Shown here: positions 6,535 through 13,540 of the stretch, piece after piece | Layout of the letters: every line of letters starts with the position of its first letter | How positions within the stretch are numbered: the stretch's first letter is position 1 | Origin: Oscillospiraceae bacterium | GTDB lineage: Bacteria; Bacillota; Clostridia; Oscillospirales; Oscillospiraceae | Direction: 5' to 3' | NCBI GenBank assembly: GCA_017624645.1 | Contig: JAGAMQ010000028.1 | Location: forward strand, 1 to 16,772 | DNA: 16,772 nucleotides | The notes under the pieces: model-generated | What the model was told of the DNA's origin: nothing | Seen by the model: only the letters and a program-made list of their open reading frames with translations | Database searches by the model: none | Position numbers and translations under genes: made by a program

Positions 6535-6966
6535 GTGCAAATCAGAAAAATGACTGCCGGTGACCGGCAGCCGGTGCTGGATATGATGCAAACCTTTTAC
6601 GCATCGGAAGCGGTATGGACTGACGGTTCACCGGAGATCTTCCGGGAGGATGTTGAGCAGTGCGTCGGGGGCAGTCCGTATTTGGAAGGTTACATTTTGG
6701 AAGAGAATGGGGAGCTTCTTGGGTATGCTATGTGCGCAAAAAGCTTTTCCACAGAATTCGGCAAGCCGTGTCTTTGGATTGAAGATCTGTATTTGAAGGA
6801 AGAATACCGGGGACAGGGGCTAGGTGTGCGGTTTTTGGAGTATATCCGTGAGTGTTATCCCAATCATCTTCACCGCCTTGAGGTGGAGGAGGATAATGTA
6901 CGCGCCCTTCGCGCCTATGAAAAAAGCGGCTTTTCCCAGTTGCCCTATGTAGAAATGTTCCGTTAA
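6535..6966 (+). CDS. GNAT-family N-acetyltransferase
   Basis: This 143-residue protein is a complete single-domain GNAT enzyme that transfers an acetyl group from acetyl-CoA to an unidentified amine. The acetyl-CoA pyrophosphate loop is RGQGLG (residues 92-97), preceded by the beta-strand CLWIEDLYLKEEY. The later motif is EEDNVRALRAYEKSGF (118-133). The start is GTG 6535 behind the strong site GGGAGGAAGG (6521-6530), only 15 bases after the methyltransferase stop, so the two are probably cotranscribed. A bidirectional terminator begins at its stop codon. Nothing in the sequence reveals the substrate. The pairing with the methyltransferase may be functional or only positional. Confidence 0.87.
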   Translation: MQIRKMTAGDRQPVLDMMQTFYASEAVWTDGSPEIFREDVEQCVGGSPYLEGYILEENGELLGYAMCAKSFSTEFGKPCLWIEDLYLKEEYRGQGLGVRFLEYIRECYPNHLHRLEVEEDNVRALRAYEKSGFSQLPYVEMFR

Positions 6967-7001
6967 AAACCTGCCCTTGCTTTTTGCAAGGGCAGGTTTT
7001 T
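6965..7001. terminator. Bidirectional terminator between convergent operons
   Basis: CCTGCCCTTGC (6970-6980) and GCAAGGGCAGG (6986-6996) pair perfectly around TTTTT. They are flanked by AAAAA (6965-6969) and TTTTT (6997-7001). It therefore works on both strands: after the acetyltransferase gene on plus and after the TrpR-like gene on minus. Confidence 0.92.
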
Positions 7002-7056
7002 CCTTGTGTTATTGTAATGGGCGGCGCTTTGGACGCCCCGGAATGGCAGCATGCTA

Positions 7057-7329
7057 TTATTTCAGCAATCTGGAATACCCTTTGCCGTACTGCACGCACC
7101 GGGATACTCGGCTTAATGTAGCGGAGGAAATGTCGGAAAGGGCCATGACCTGGTTATAGGTCAATCCTTGAGTCAGCAGTTGGGCGGCGTAGCACCGTTC
7201 TGCCATGTTTTCCAGTTCCTTTGCCGTACACAGATCCTCCAACAATGCCCGGCAGTCGGTCGGGTCAGTTAGCTCTGCCAGCAGTTTTACCAATGTGTCC
7301 AGGCGCTGCTGTTTGCTGGGTGCAGTCAT
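7057..7329 (-). CDS. YerC/YecD-family TrpR-like transcriptional regulator
   Basis: This 90-residue all-helical protein matches the Trp-repressor superfamily as found in Firmicutes (YerC/YecD type). The N-terminal half (RLDTLVKLLAELTDPTDCRALLEDLCTAKEL) is the dimerisation part. The C-terminal half has the helix-turn-helix LLTQGLTYNQVMALSDISSATLSRVSRCVQYG (about 50-81), where E. coli TrpR has its reading head. The start ATG 7329 has GGAGG six bases upstream. It is the last gene of the amino-acid importer operon, 11 bases after the ATPase gene. A trp-operator-like palindrome fills the promoter of that operon, so it is probably a self-regulating repressor of amino-acid uptake. Whether it senses tryptophan, another amino acid or nothing is unknown. 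Confidence 0.88.
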   Translation of the reverse strand: MTAPSKQQRLDTLVKLLAELTDPTDCRALLEDLCTAKELENMAERCYAAQLLTQGLTYNQVMALSDISSATLSRVSRCVQYGKGYSRLLK

Positions 7330-7340
7330 AGGCTGCCTCC

Positions 7341-8099
7341 TTAAAAAGCTTCTTTGGCACCCCGAAGGAATGCCTTGGTCTTTTCCCTTTGGGGATTTTC
7401 GAAGACTTCTTCTGCTGTGCCCATTTCTTCAATGACACCGTCAGCCATGTAGATGACCTTGTCGGCAACAGACCGGGCAAAATCCATCTCGTGGGTGACC
7501 ACGATCATGGTGCTGTCGGCACTTTTCAGTCCCCGGATGACCCGCAGCACTTCGCTGGTCAGCTCCGGGTCAAGGGCGGAGGTGGGTTCATCAAAGCAAA
7601 GGACCTCCGGATGCAGCGCAAGAGCCCGTGCAATGGCGACACGCTGCTGCTGTCCGCCGGAAAGCTGATAAGGATAGTTACCCATCTTGTCAGCCAGTCC
7701 CACCCGGGTCAAAAGCTGTTTTCCTTGTTCTTCGATTGCCTGTGGTGTAGCTTTCTTCAGCAGGGTAGGGGCGAGGGTTACATTCTGAAGCGCGGTGTAT
7801 TGGGGGAACAGATTGAAATTCTGGAACACAAGGCCGAAATGCAGCCGGTTTTGCCGGATCGTCTCATCGTCCAGAGTGGCAGCGTCATTGCTGTCATAAA
7901 GAACCTTGCCGCCGACGGTGATGGAACCGGTGTCGGGGGTTTCCAGGAAATTCAGACACCGCAGCAGAGTGGTCTTTCCGCTTCCGGAGGAACCCAAAAT
8001 CACCAACACCTGTCCCTTGTCCAGGGAGAAATCGATGCCCTTGAGGACCTGGGTCTTACCGAAGCTTTTCTGTAGATTTTTAACTTCCAATGCTGTCAT
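7341..8099 (-). CDS. Polar amino-acid ABC transporter ATP-binding protein (GlnQ/HisP type)
   Basis: This 252-residue ATPase belongs to the polar amino-acid import family. Walker A is GSSGSGKT (36-43). The Q-loop is VFQNFNLFPQ (91-100), a hallmark of this subfamily. The signature is LSGGQ (146-150), Walker B is LCFDE (167-171), the D-loop is SALD and the H-loop is VTHEM (201-205). All catalytic residues are present. ATG 8099 follows AGGAG by seven bases and lies three bases after the permease stop, so coupling is likely. It is about 10 residues longer than typical GlnQ, with the extra at the C-terminus (KAFLRGAKEAF). It drives the permease encoded just upstream in the operon. Confidence 0.93.
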   Translation of the reverse strand: MTALEVKNLQKSFGKTQVLKGIDFSLDKGQVLVILGSSGSGKTTLLRCLNFLETPDTGSITVGGKVLYDSNDAATLDDETIRQNRLHFGLVFQNFNLFPQYTALQNVTLAPTLLKKATPQAIEEQGKQLLTRVGLADKMGNYPYQLSGGQQQRVAIARALALHPEVLCFDEPTSALDPELTSEVLRVIRGLKSADSTMIVVTHEMDFARSVADKVIYMADGVIEEMGTAEEVFENPQREKTKAFLRGAKEAF

Positions 8100-8102
8100 A
8101 GC

Positions 8103-8798
8103 TTAACTCCTGAAATACTTGAGCTTTTTCTCAACCTGTCCGAGAACGATGGTTAGAACACCAACAAACAGCAGGTAGAAGACACCGGTGTAGAACAGCG
8201 GCCATACCAGCGCCTTGGTGGCGGCAAGCTCCTTTGCCTGTTTGATGATTTCGCAGACCACGATACAGTTGGCAAGGGCGGTATCCTTGATGAGGGTGAT
8301 GATCTCGTTGGACATGGGAGGGACGATCCGCTGGATCACCTGCTTGAGAATGATTTTGCGGAAGATTTGGGACTTGGTCAGGCCCAGAACATAACCGGCC
8401 TCATACTGCCCCCGGGAAATACTTTCGATACCGCCTCTGTAGATCTCGGAAAAATAGCAGGCGTAGTTGATGGTAAAGGCAATGAGCACCGCAAAGATGC
8501 GGCCTGCATCGGCAATTCCGTATTCAATGAAGAAATACCGGTCCACCTGGCTGAAGATCTGAAAATCGAACAGCAAGCCGGGGACATAGTAAATAATGAA
8601 GATCTGAAGCATCAGGGGAACGCCCCGGATGATCCAAACAAAAACCTTTGAAATGGCCTTTACAACTTTGAAACGGCTCATGGAACAAAACGCTATAGGC
8701 AAACCAAGCGGTGCGCCGCAAAGCAGCGTCACCGCAAAGATTAGCAGAGATATTTTAAAGCCCTCAAAGAGAAACGCCGTAACCTCTAAAAACGACAT
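8103..8798 (-). CDS. Polar amino-acid ABC transporter permease (HisM/GlnP family)
   Basis: This 231-residue membrane protein has about five membrane segments. Family motifs are IIRGVPLMLQIFIIYY (56-71) and the cytoplasmic EAA loop EAGYVLGLTKSQIFRKI (133-149), which contacts the ATPase. It is the only permease in the operon, so it probably forms a homodimer, as in other Firmicute amino-acid importers. ATG 8798 has GGAGAG six bases upstream. The gene sits 21 bases after the binding-protein gene. The protein has normal length and no visible damage. Substrate specificity lies mostly in the binding protein and cannot be read here. Confidence 0.92.
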   Translation of the reverse strand: MSFLEVTAFLFEGFKISLLIFAVTLLCGAPLGLPIAFCSMSRFKVVKAISKVFVWIIRGVPLMLQIFIIYYVPGLLFDFQIFSQVDRYFFIEYGIADAGRIFAVLIAFTINYACYFSEIYRGGIESISRGQYEAGYVLGLTKSQIFRKIILKQVIQRIVPPMSNEIITLIKDTALANCIVVCEIIKQAKELAATKALVWPLFYTGVFYLLFVGVLTIVLGQVEKKLKYFRS

Positions 8799-8819
8799 TA
8801 TGAACTCTCCGGTGGTTAA

Positions 8820-9635
8820 TTACTTCTGATCGGCAAAATCGGTGATAGCGGTGTTGGAAACGCCGTACTTTTCAGCCAGCTTGGCGATGGTGCCGTCAGC
8901 TGCCAGCTTCTCCAGCTGCTCGTTGACCTTAGCGGTCAGCTCGCTGCCCTTCTTGAAGCCAATGGCGTAGTACTCCACATCGCTGGACAGGTCTTCAACG
9001 ATAGCCAGCTCGGCGTAGTCGCCCTTGCCGCAGTAGCTCTTGGCAAGCTGCGCATCCAGGACACAGAAGTCCACGGTGCCGGACTTGACCTCGAACAAGC
9101 AGTCGGTCTGGTAGGAGAAGGTCTTGACGGTGACTCCCTCAAAGCCTTCGGCGTAGCTCTGACCGGCGGAGCCGGCCTCGGCAGCAGCGGTCTTGCCGTT
9201 CAGATCAGCAGCGGAAGCGATGCCGGAGCCGGCCTTGGCAACGATCACCTGACGGTTTTCCATGTAATTGTAGGAGAAATCTACCTTTTCCGCACGCATC
9301 ACACCGTCGTCATCAGCGGTGTTGCAGGTGAAGCCGTTCCATACGCAGTCGATGGTGCCGGAGTTCAGGTCGGTGTACTTGCTGTTCCAGTCGATGAGCT
9401 GGAACATGACCTTGTAGCCCAGTGCGCCGAAGACGGCTTCTGCCAGCTCGGTGTCATAGCCAACCAGCTTGCCGCTTTCGTCCTTGTAGTTCATGGGCTC
9501 ATAGATGGTGTAGCCCACAACAACGGTCTTGGGTTCCTGATTCTCACCGCCACTCTGGGCGCCGGAGGACTGACAGGCGGTAAGGCAGGCGAGTGCCAGG
9601 ATGGCTGCAAGAGCCAGTGCAATGATCTTTTTCAT
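8820..9635 (-). CDS. Amino-acid-binding lipoprotein of the ABC importer (SBP family 3)
   Basis: This 271-residue extracellular receptor has a signal peptide (MKKIIALALAAILALACLTAC) whose lipobox LTAC places the lipidated Cys at residue 21. A Ser/Gly-rich linker follows, then the SBP_bac_3 fold: VVVGYTIYEPMNYKDESGK, GYDTELAEAVFGALGY, a LIDWNSKYTDLNSGTIDCVW segment, and the late VEYYAIGFKKGSELTAKVN. I chose ATG 9635 rather than an upstream frame to 9674 because the signal peptide starts there and AAGGA lies 10 bases before. It is the first gene of the operon, behind one strong promoter. The exact amino acid is unknown. The TrpR-like regulator at the operon end suggests an aromatic or related ligand, which is inference. 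Confidence 0.92.
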   Translation of the reverse strand: MKKIIALALAAILALACLTACQSSGAQSGGENQEPKTVVVGYTIYEPMNYKDESGKLVGYDTELAEAVFGALGYKVMFQLIDWNSKYTDLNSGTIDCVWNGFTCNTADDDGVMRAEKVDFSYNYMENRQVIVAKAGSGIASAADLNGKTAAAEAGSAGQSYAEGFEGVTVKTFSYQTDCLFEVKSGTVDFCVLDAQLAKSYCGKGDYAELAIVEDLSSDVEYYAIGFKKGSELTAKVNEQLEKLAADGTIAKLAEKYGVSNTAITDFADQK

Positions 9636-9672
9636 AATGTATCTATCCTTTCTTGGTTGAGTTGATGGTTGC

Positions 9673-9701
9673 ATTATACTTTAGTTCACTAAAGTTGTAA
9701 A
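9673..9701 (-). promoter_or_regulatory. Amino-acid importer promoter with embedded trp-operator-like palindrome
   Basis: On the minus strand -35 TTTACA (9701-9696) and -10 TATAAT (9678-9673) are separated by 17 bases. The perfect palindrome ACTTTAGTGAACTAAAGT (9695-9678) fills the whole spacer and runs into the -10. It has 8-bp arms and a GA centre. The E. coli trp operator consensus GTACTAGTTAACTAGTAC shares the core TAGTNAACTA. A-tracts upstream of the -35 (about 9708-9730) may act as an UP element. A repressor bound here would exclude RNA polymerase. Confidence 0.8.
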
Positions 9702-9791
9702 GTGCCATTTTGCAATTTTTTGCGACTTTTGGCATCTTGTATAGCACTCTGGGGAAAATAACAGAGGTTGTTGTTACAAACGCCAATTAAA

Positions 9792-9824
9792 AAAGGCCGA
9801 AGATCCCGGGAAAGGATCTTCGGC
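9792..9824 (-). terminator. Rho-independent terminator after citXG
   Basis: On the minus strand GCCGAAGATCC (9824-9814) and GGATCTTCGGC (9806-9796) pair perfectly around a 7-base loop and are followed by CTTTTTT. It starts eight bases after the citXG stop and ends the citC-to-citXG operon. The non-coding stretch from here to the importer promoter (9702-9795) shows only A-tracts and a TGCCA/TGGCA inverted repeat at 9703-9734. Confidence 0.92.
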
Positions 9825-9831
9825 AAAGAGA

Positions 9832-11163
9832 CTATGTAAGAAGATACAGAAAATAGGTCAGAGCCAGCAGGTCGGCACTACCACCGGGGGAAAGATTTTG
9901 GTCGATGAACCGGGCATCCAGCACTTCGATCTGTCTGGAGGCAGGGAAAGGATCTTCCTTAAGCAGTTCTGTCACCTGTGCTTTGACCTGCAGCTGGGTC
10001 TGCCGGTCACTGCGGTGAATGAGATTGGTGTCATCGGTGTTGGCTAACAGATGCAGCAAAACGGCGCACCCGGCATCATTTAGGGATAACCCTTTGGACA
10101 GCCCTTCTTTCAGAAGGGGAAGTCCCACTTCCAGTACAGCAGGGAAGCCCGCTTCGGCCTGACCACGGACACCTGTTATGCCGTGTTGGGCATAAATCCG
10201 TTCTCCGGGGGTCTTGGCGGTTTCTGCTGTGATATCTGCAAAGTCCCGTGCCACGATGCCCTTTGTCATGGCGGCACACTCATTGAGTAAGCTTTGGGTA
10301 GTCCACTCTTCAGGGGCGAGCCGACCGGCTGCGGCGCAGCAAAGACCCATGCTGAAAATCGCACCTTTGTGGGTGTTGACGCCGCCGGTGGCTGAGAGCA
10401 TGGCTTTTTCTGCTTCCATGCCGATTGAACGGATCTGCCGGAAGGTCTCCTGGGGAATATCGTCCCGGGTCAGAAAACCTGCTTCGGCAAATTTGAAAAA
10501 GAAGGGACGCAGGGCGTTGGCGCTGGCAAAGAAATGCTTTACGCCCATGTCTCGGTGAGCACCTCGGTTGTTCCGGTCCACAAGACCCGGTTTAGGGGTG
10601 GTAGATACTTCTTCGTTCAGGGCGAAATAGGCGCGGGATGCGATGTATTCACACATCTCCTCCCGGACAGCTACATAAAGCAGGAATCCGGTGCGGTGCT
10701 GCAGCTGGGAAAGCTCATGACTGCGGCTTCTGGCACATACCACCGCATCCTCGTCGCATAGAAGACATTTTCTCCGGGGATATCCTAAATCCTCCCGGGA
10801 AATTTTTTTGCCGTCCACGTCCAGAACGTCCATGTCAAACAGTCTGCCAATGGGATCAATGTCCTCCAGCTCCACGGCGATCTGTTTCAGCTGCCGCACC
10901 GGCAGATCTACTACATAATAAGCTTCACAGCCGGTTATCTCCCGGATTTGGGAGAAATGCAGCACTTTCTGTCGGGGCAGAGCGTCCGTCAGGAGCCAGT
11001 TGCCCACGGAGAATCCGATGGATACATCCCGGTCGTATTTGTCCGGTCCGGGGATATTCATAGTAAAGCAAAGCAGAGGCTTTTGATATTTTTCCAAAAG
11101 CTCCCTTTGTTTCCGTACCCGCTGCTCCCGGGCAGCGAGGATTTCGTGGATCATTCTGTTCAT
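9832..11163 (-). CDS. citXG: Fused CitX-CitG: citrate lyase holo-ACP synthase and triphosphoribosyl-dephospho-CoA synthase
   Basis: One protein of 443 residues carries both steps of prosthetic-group assembly for citrate lyase. The first 170 or so residues are CitX, which transfers the group to CitD: NIPGPDKYDRD near 36-46, then GRLFDMDVLDVDGKKISRE and CLLCDEDAVVCARSRSHE. The rest is CitG, which joins ATP and dephospho-CoA: EEVSTTPKPGLVDRNNRGAH (about 184-203), ATGGVNTHKGAIFSMG, and a C-terminal DTNLIHR segment. CitXG fusions are known from some bacteria. I chose ATG 11163, two bases after the upstream stop and behind GGATGGGA. ATG 11175 would overlap that gene and is possible. The gene closes the citC operon before a strong terminator. 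Confidence 0.9.
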   Translation of the reverse strand: MNRMIHEILAAREQRVRKQRELLEKYQKPLLCFTMNIPGPDKYDRDVSIGFSVGNWLLTDALPRQKVLHFSQIREITGCEAYYVVDLPVRQLKQIAVELEDIDPIGRLFDMDVLDVDGKKISREDLGYPRRKCLLCDEDAVVCARSRSHELSQLQHRTGFLLYVAVREEMCEYIASRAYFALNEEVSTTPKPGLVDRNNRGAHRDMGVKHFFASANALRPFFFKFAEAGFLTRDDIPQETFRQIRSIGMEAEKAMLSATGGVNTHKGAIFSMGLCCAAAGRLAPEEWTTQSLLNECAAMTKGIVARDFADITAETAKTPGERIYAQHGITGVRGQAEAGFPAVLEVGLPLLKEGLSKGLSLNDAGCAVLLHLLANTDDTNLIHRSDRQTQLQVKAQVTELLKEDPFPASRQIEVLDARFIDQNLSPGGSADLLALTYFLYLLT

Positions 11164-11165
11164 GG

Positions 11166-12101
11166 TTAGTCCCATCCGGGCATCTGACGGCGGTTGTCCA
11201 GCTTCTTCAGCAGTTCATCAGATTTTTCGCCTACGCATCCTACCAGCAAGTAACGGCGCTTAAATCTGTCGTAGATAAAGTGATCCATAAGCCGGAAATT
11301 CTGGATAAGACCGGTATGGGGCACATGGACCCGGGGACCGGTGCAGGGTTGGATGTTGTCGCCGATGCTTATGTGGGCATCGTCCACATAAGTAATGGGT
11401 ACATCCTGCCGGATGATTTCCTGAACCTTTGCTTCCAGTTCTTTGATATCGAAGGTGGGACAGGTGTCGGGGAAATACAGGGCAAAGCCGTGGCGCACAT
11501 CGTCGTGACCGCAGCGGTTCACATCAAACTCGTTGATGAACATTTCGCAGATGTCCTCGGCGGAGTGGGCCATCAGCCGGTAGGGAAGGGTTTTGTAGAC
11601 GGTTTCCTTGATTTCGTCCGGCTCGGGACCGAAGATGTTGGGGCGGGCAATCAGCACCTGCTCACCAACACCCAGAAGAAGGTTGGCGTTGTGACCCAGC
11701 AAGGGGTAGATGAGATCAAAATGTTCCACCACCACCCGGCGGCCCTTGTCCAAAGCCTCAGAGATGGCATCTGCCAAAACATTCATCTGGGTAAAGCCGT
11801 TTTCAAACCGGATATCCAGATGGTAGGTGTGAGGGGAGAAAAAGGCAAAGCCCTGATCCATTTCCAGAAGGGGCAGGGGACGCACATAAACGCCGTTGTC
11901 ATCATTGGTCAGTTCTAGTCCGGGGAACATGCCTCGGATCAGGGCACTCTTGCCGGAGCCTGCCTCACCGATGATGCCAATGAGCTTGTCTGTGGGGCTG
12001 AGATACAGCTGCGCAAGCTGCTGACCCAAAGCATACATACGGTGAGCGCCACGGGGGGCAAAGTAGCTGCTGAGAATATGGGTGGATTTCCGTTCGATCA
12101 T
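11166..12101 (-). CDS. P-loop protein with degenerate AlaX/tRNA_SAD-like C-terminal part, citrate lyase operon
   Basis: This 311-residue protein has Walker A GIIGEAGSGKS (residues 42-52) and a hydrophobic strand ending in Glu (RRVVVEHFDL, 121-130) that may serve as Walker B. The C-terminal half resembles the second additional domain of alanyl-tRNA synthetase: AHSAEDICEMFI (178-189) for HxxxH, and CTGPRVHVPHTGLI (253-266) for CGGxHVxxTGxI. Two of four expected zinc ligands are changed (Asp183, Arg257), so tRNA deacylation seems unlikely. I recall related proteins annotated after this domain in clostridial genomes. ATG 12101 follows GGAGGA. It lies between citC and citXG with gaps of 12 and 2 bases, so a role in enzyme maturation or regulation is plausible but unproven. 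Confidence 0.75.
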   Translation of the reverse strand: MIERKSTHILSSYFAPRGAHRMYALGQQLAQLYLSPTDKLIGIIGEAGSGKSALIRGMFPGLELTNDDNGVYVRPLPLLEMDQGFAFFSPHTYHLDIRFENGFTQMNVLADAISEALDKGRRVVVEHFDLIYPLLGHNANLLLGVGEQVLIARPNIFGPEPDEIKETVYKTLPYRLMAHSAEDICEMFINEFDVNRCGHDDVRHGFALYFPDTCPTFDIKELEAKVQEIIRQDVPITYVDDAHISIGDNIQPCTGPRVHVPHTGLIQNFRLMDHFIYDRFKRRYLLVGCVGEKSDELLKKLDNRRQMPGWD

Positions 12102-12113
12102 AATTGCTCCTCC

Positions 12114-13106
12114 TTATGCTTGCAGGAAGCCGTTGGCTTCCAGATATTCATATGTGGTATCCGGGACCAGTCTTCGCAGAGCGGCAAGATCGCTTTTTTC
12201 CAGACAGGCACGGACATTGCTGGCACTGATGGGGGTTTCCGATTCCTCCAGACGGGGAATCTCATGGAGAGAGATCCCTTTTTCCGGAAGTGCCTGGCGC
12301 AAAGCATCGTTATACTGGCAGGTCATGGGGGACAGGGGCTCTGTACCCACGAAACGTTTGGTGATGCCAAATTTGGGAGCATAGTATTTGCAGAAGATCT
12401 CAATATCCAAAAGACAGTGGACACTTTCTGCATTTTCCCGTTCCTTGAGGAAGTAGGTGGGGAATGTGGCGGAGGAAATGAGATAGGGCCCTGTGGGCAA
12501 CACCGTTACGTTAGAAAGATCCGCAGTACCTCTTTTGACCATTTCTATCCGGTCCTTGGCAGAAAAGAAGCTTTTGTCCTCGGAGAGGACGAATACATAC
12601 AGCCGGTCGCATTGGGAAGCAGCAGTTTCTATGAGATACCGGTGTCCTCGGGTAAAGGGATTGCAGTTCATCACCGCAGCACCGACGGTGCCTTCCCTGG
12701 ACCCTTCGGGCAGGGTTTGCAGAAAGCTTTTGATGCCGTCGGGCCTGTTTTCCATCAAAAGAACATCCTTGGTTTGGGCGATGGGGTAGAAGAACAGGGA
12801 AGAGAACATGTACTTGTTCTTTGGCTTTGTGTACAGAAACAGATGGCTGTGCCCGGCGCTGAAAGCGTCCTGCCGCAGCTGGGTCAGCAGTGTGCCGGTA
12901 AGCCCCTCGCCCTGATGGGCGTCGTCCACGGCAATGCATTTGAGCAGATTGTCCTGCCGGGAACCGGTGGCGATGATTTCTCCATCCTCCCACACAAGAC
13001 AGGTCTTTTCCACCTGCCCGTCGGGTTCCAGACCGGCTTTCTGAAGAAATGCCTGCCAAAGTCTTTGTTTCTGTCCCTGAAGCTGTCCTGCCAATTCGAT
13101 ATCCAT
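12114..13106 (-). CDS. citC: [Citrate (pro-3S)-lyase] ligase CitC
   Basis: This 330-residue enzyme acetylates the thiol of the CitD prosthetic group with ATP and acetate, which switches citrate lyase on. The N-terminal 110 or so residues form a GNAT-like domain (AVDDAHQGEGLTGTLL). A nucleotidylyltransferase domain follows with AVMNCNPFTRGHRYLIE (about 144-160), the TRGH motif standing for the family HxGH, and a late TPISASNVR matching ISxSxVR. The length equals known CitC proteins. I chose ATG 13106 because AAGGGAG lies seven bases upstream. A TTG at 13124 would start inside that site. It is the first gene of the minus-strand operon and is divergent from citDEF, with which it shares a 167-base regulatory region. 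Confidence 0.93.
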   Translation of the reverse strand: MDIELAGQLQGQKQRLWQAFLQKAGLEPDGQVEKTCLVWEDGEIIATGSRQDNLLKCIAVDDAHQGEGLTGTLLTQLRQDAFSAGHSHLFLYTKPKNKYMFSSLFFYPIAQTKDVLLMENRPDGIKSFLQTLPEGSREGTVGAAVMNCNPFTRGHRYLIETAASQCDRLYVFVLSEDKSFFSAKDRIEMVKRGTADLSNVTVLPTGPYLISSATFPTYFLKERENAESVHCLLDIEIFCKYYAPKFGITKRFVGTEPLSPMTCQYNDALRQALPEKGISLHEIPRLEESETPISASNVRACLEKSDLAALRRLVPDTTYEYLEANGFLQA

Positions 13107-13138
13107 GAATGAACTCCCTTGCAACCTATGATAATACC

Positions 13139-13166
13139 ATTATACAATAATACCGCAAACTTGCAA
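13139..13166 (-). promoter_or_regulatory. citC promoter
   Basis: On the minus strand TTGCAA (13166-13161) and TATAAT (13144-13139) are separated by 16 bases. The start would be near 13132, leaving a leader of about 26 bases. It diverges from the citD promoter, and the two -35 elements are 19 bases apart. Confidence 0.65.
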
Positions 13167-13169
13167 ACA

Positions 13170-13187
13170 AAATCTCAAAAAAGATTT
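13170..13187. promoter_or_regulatory. Inverted repeat between the divergent cit promoters
   Basis: AAATCT (13170-13175) and AGATTT (13182-13187) form a perfect inverted repeat with a 6-base CAAAAA centre. The wider pair TTGCAAA (13161-13167) and TTTGCAA (13185-13191) is also symmetric and contains both -35 hexamers. It is placed to control both cit operons together. The binding protein is not in the window. Confidence 0.45.
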
Positions 13188-13214
13188 GCAATTTTGAACA
13201 TATTATTATACAAT
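13186..13214 (+). promoter_or_regulatory. citDEF promoter
   Basis: TTGCAA (13186-13191) and TACAAT (13209-13214) are separated by 17 bases. The start near 13221 leaves a leader of about 53 bases before ATG 13274. The surrounding DNA is very AT-rich compared with the flanking genes. Confidence 0.65.
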
Positions 13215-13273
13215 GATAGAAATATAGTTATGGACACGAATATGCCAAATCAACCTGAAAGGGGAAGATACAA

Positions 13274-13540
13274 ATGAAAATCGTCAGAAGTGCATCTGCC
13301 GGTACCATGGAGTCCAGCGATGCCTACATTGAGATCGAGCCTGCTACCGGCCTTGAGATCCAGCTGGAATCTGTTGTGCAGCAGCAGTTTGGGCAGGAGA
13401 TCCGTAGCGCGGTGGAGGAGATGCTCCGGGAGAACGGTGTAGAGGATGCCAGTGTCCGGATCATTGATCGTGGCGCCCTGGAGTGCGTGATCCGAGCCAG
13501 AGTGGAAACTGCCATCCTTCGGGGAAAGGGGGAGAACTGA
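13274..13540 (+). CDS. citD: Citrate lyase acyl carrier protein (gamma subunit)
   Basis: This 88-residue protein carries the phosphoribosyl-dephospho-CoA arm that moves acetyl and citryl groups between the other subunits. The segment SASAGTMESSDAYIEIEP contains Ser14, the position modified in E. coli CitD. The rest (GLEIQLESVVQQQFG, ALECVIRARVETAILR) follows the family pattern, and the length is typical. The ribosome site AAAGGGGAAG (13258-13267) precedes ATG 13274. The stop TGA overlaps the citE start as ATGA, which couples their translation. It is the first gene of the plus-strand operon. Confidence 0.95.
   Translation: MKIVRSASAGTMESSDAYIEIEPATGLEIQLESVVQQQFGQEIRSAVEEMLRENGVEDASVRIIDRGALECVIRARVETAILRGKGEN

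Noticed and set aside
5584..6591. A 335-codon minus-strand ORF opposite the methyltransferase
   Set aside because: The plus-strand gene has a promoter, ribosome site and SAM motifs. The antisense frame has none of these.
12042..13112. A 356-codon ORF on the plus strand opposite citC
   Set aside because: It is antisense to a well-supported citC with full motifs. Its composition (many Gly, Gln, Phe and His without domain pattern) is that of a shadow frame.
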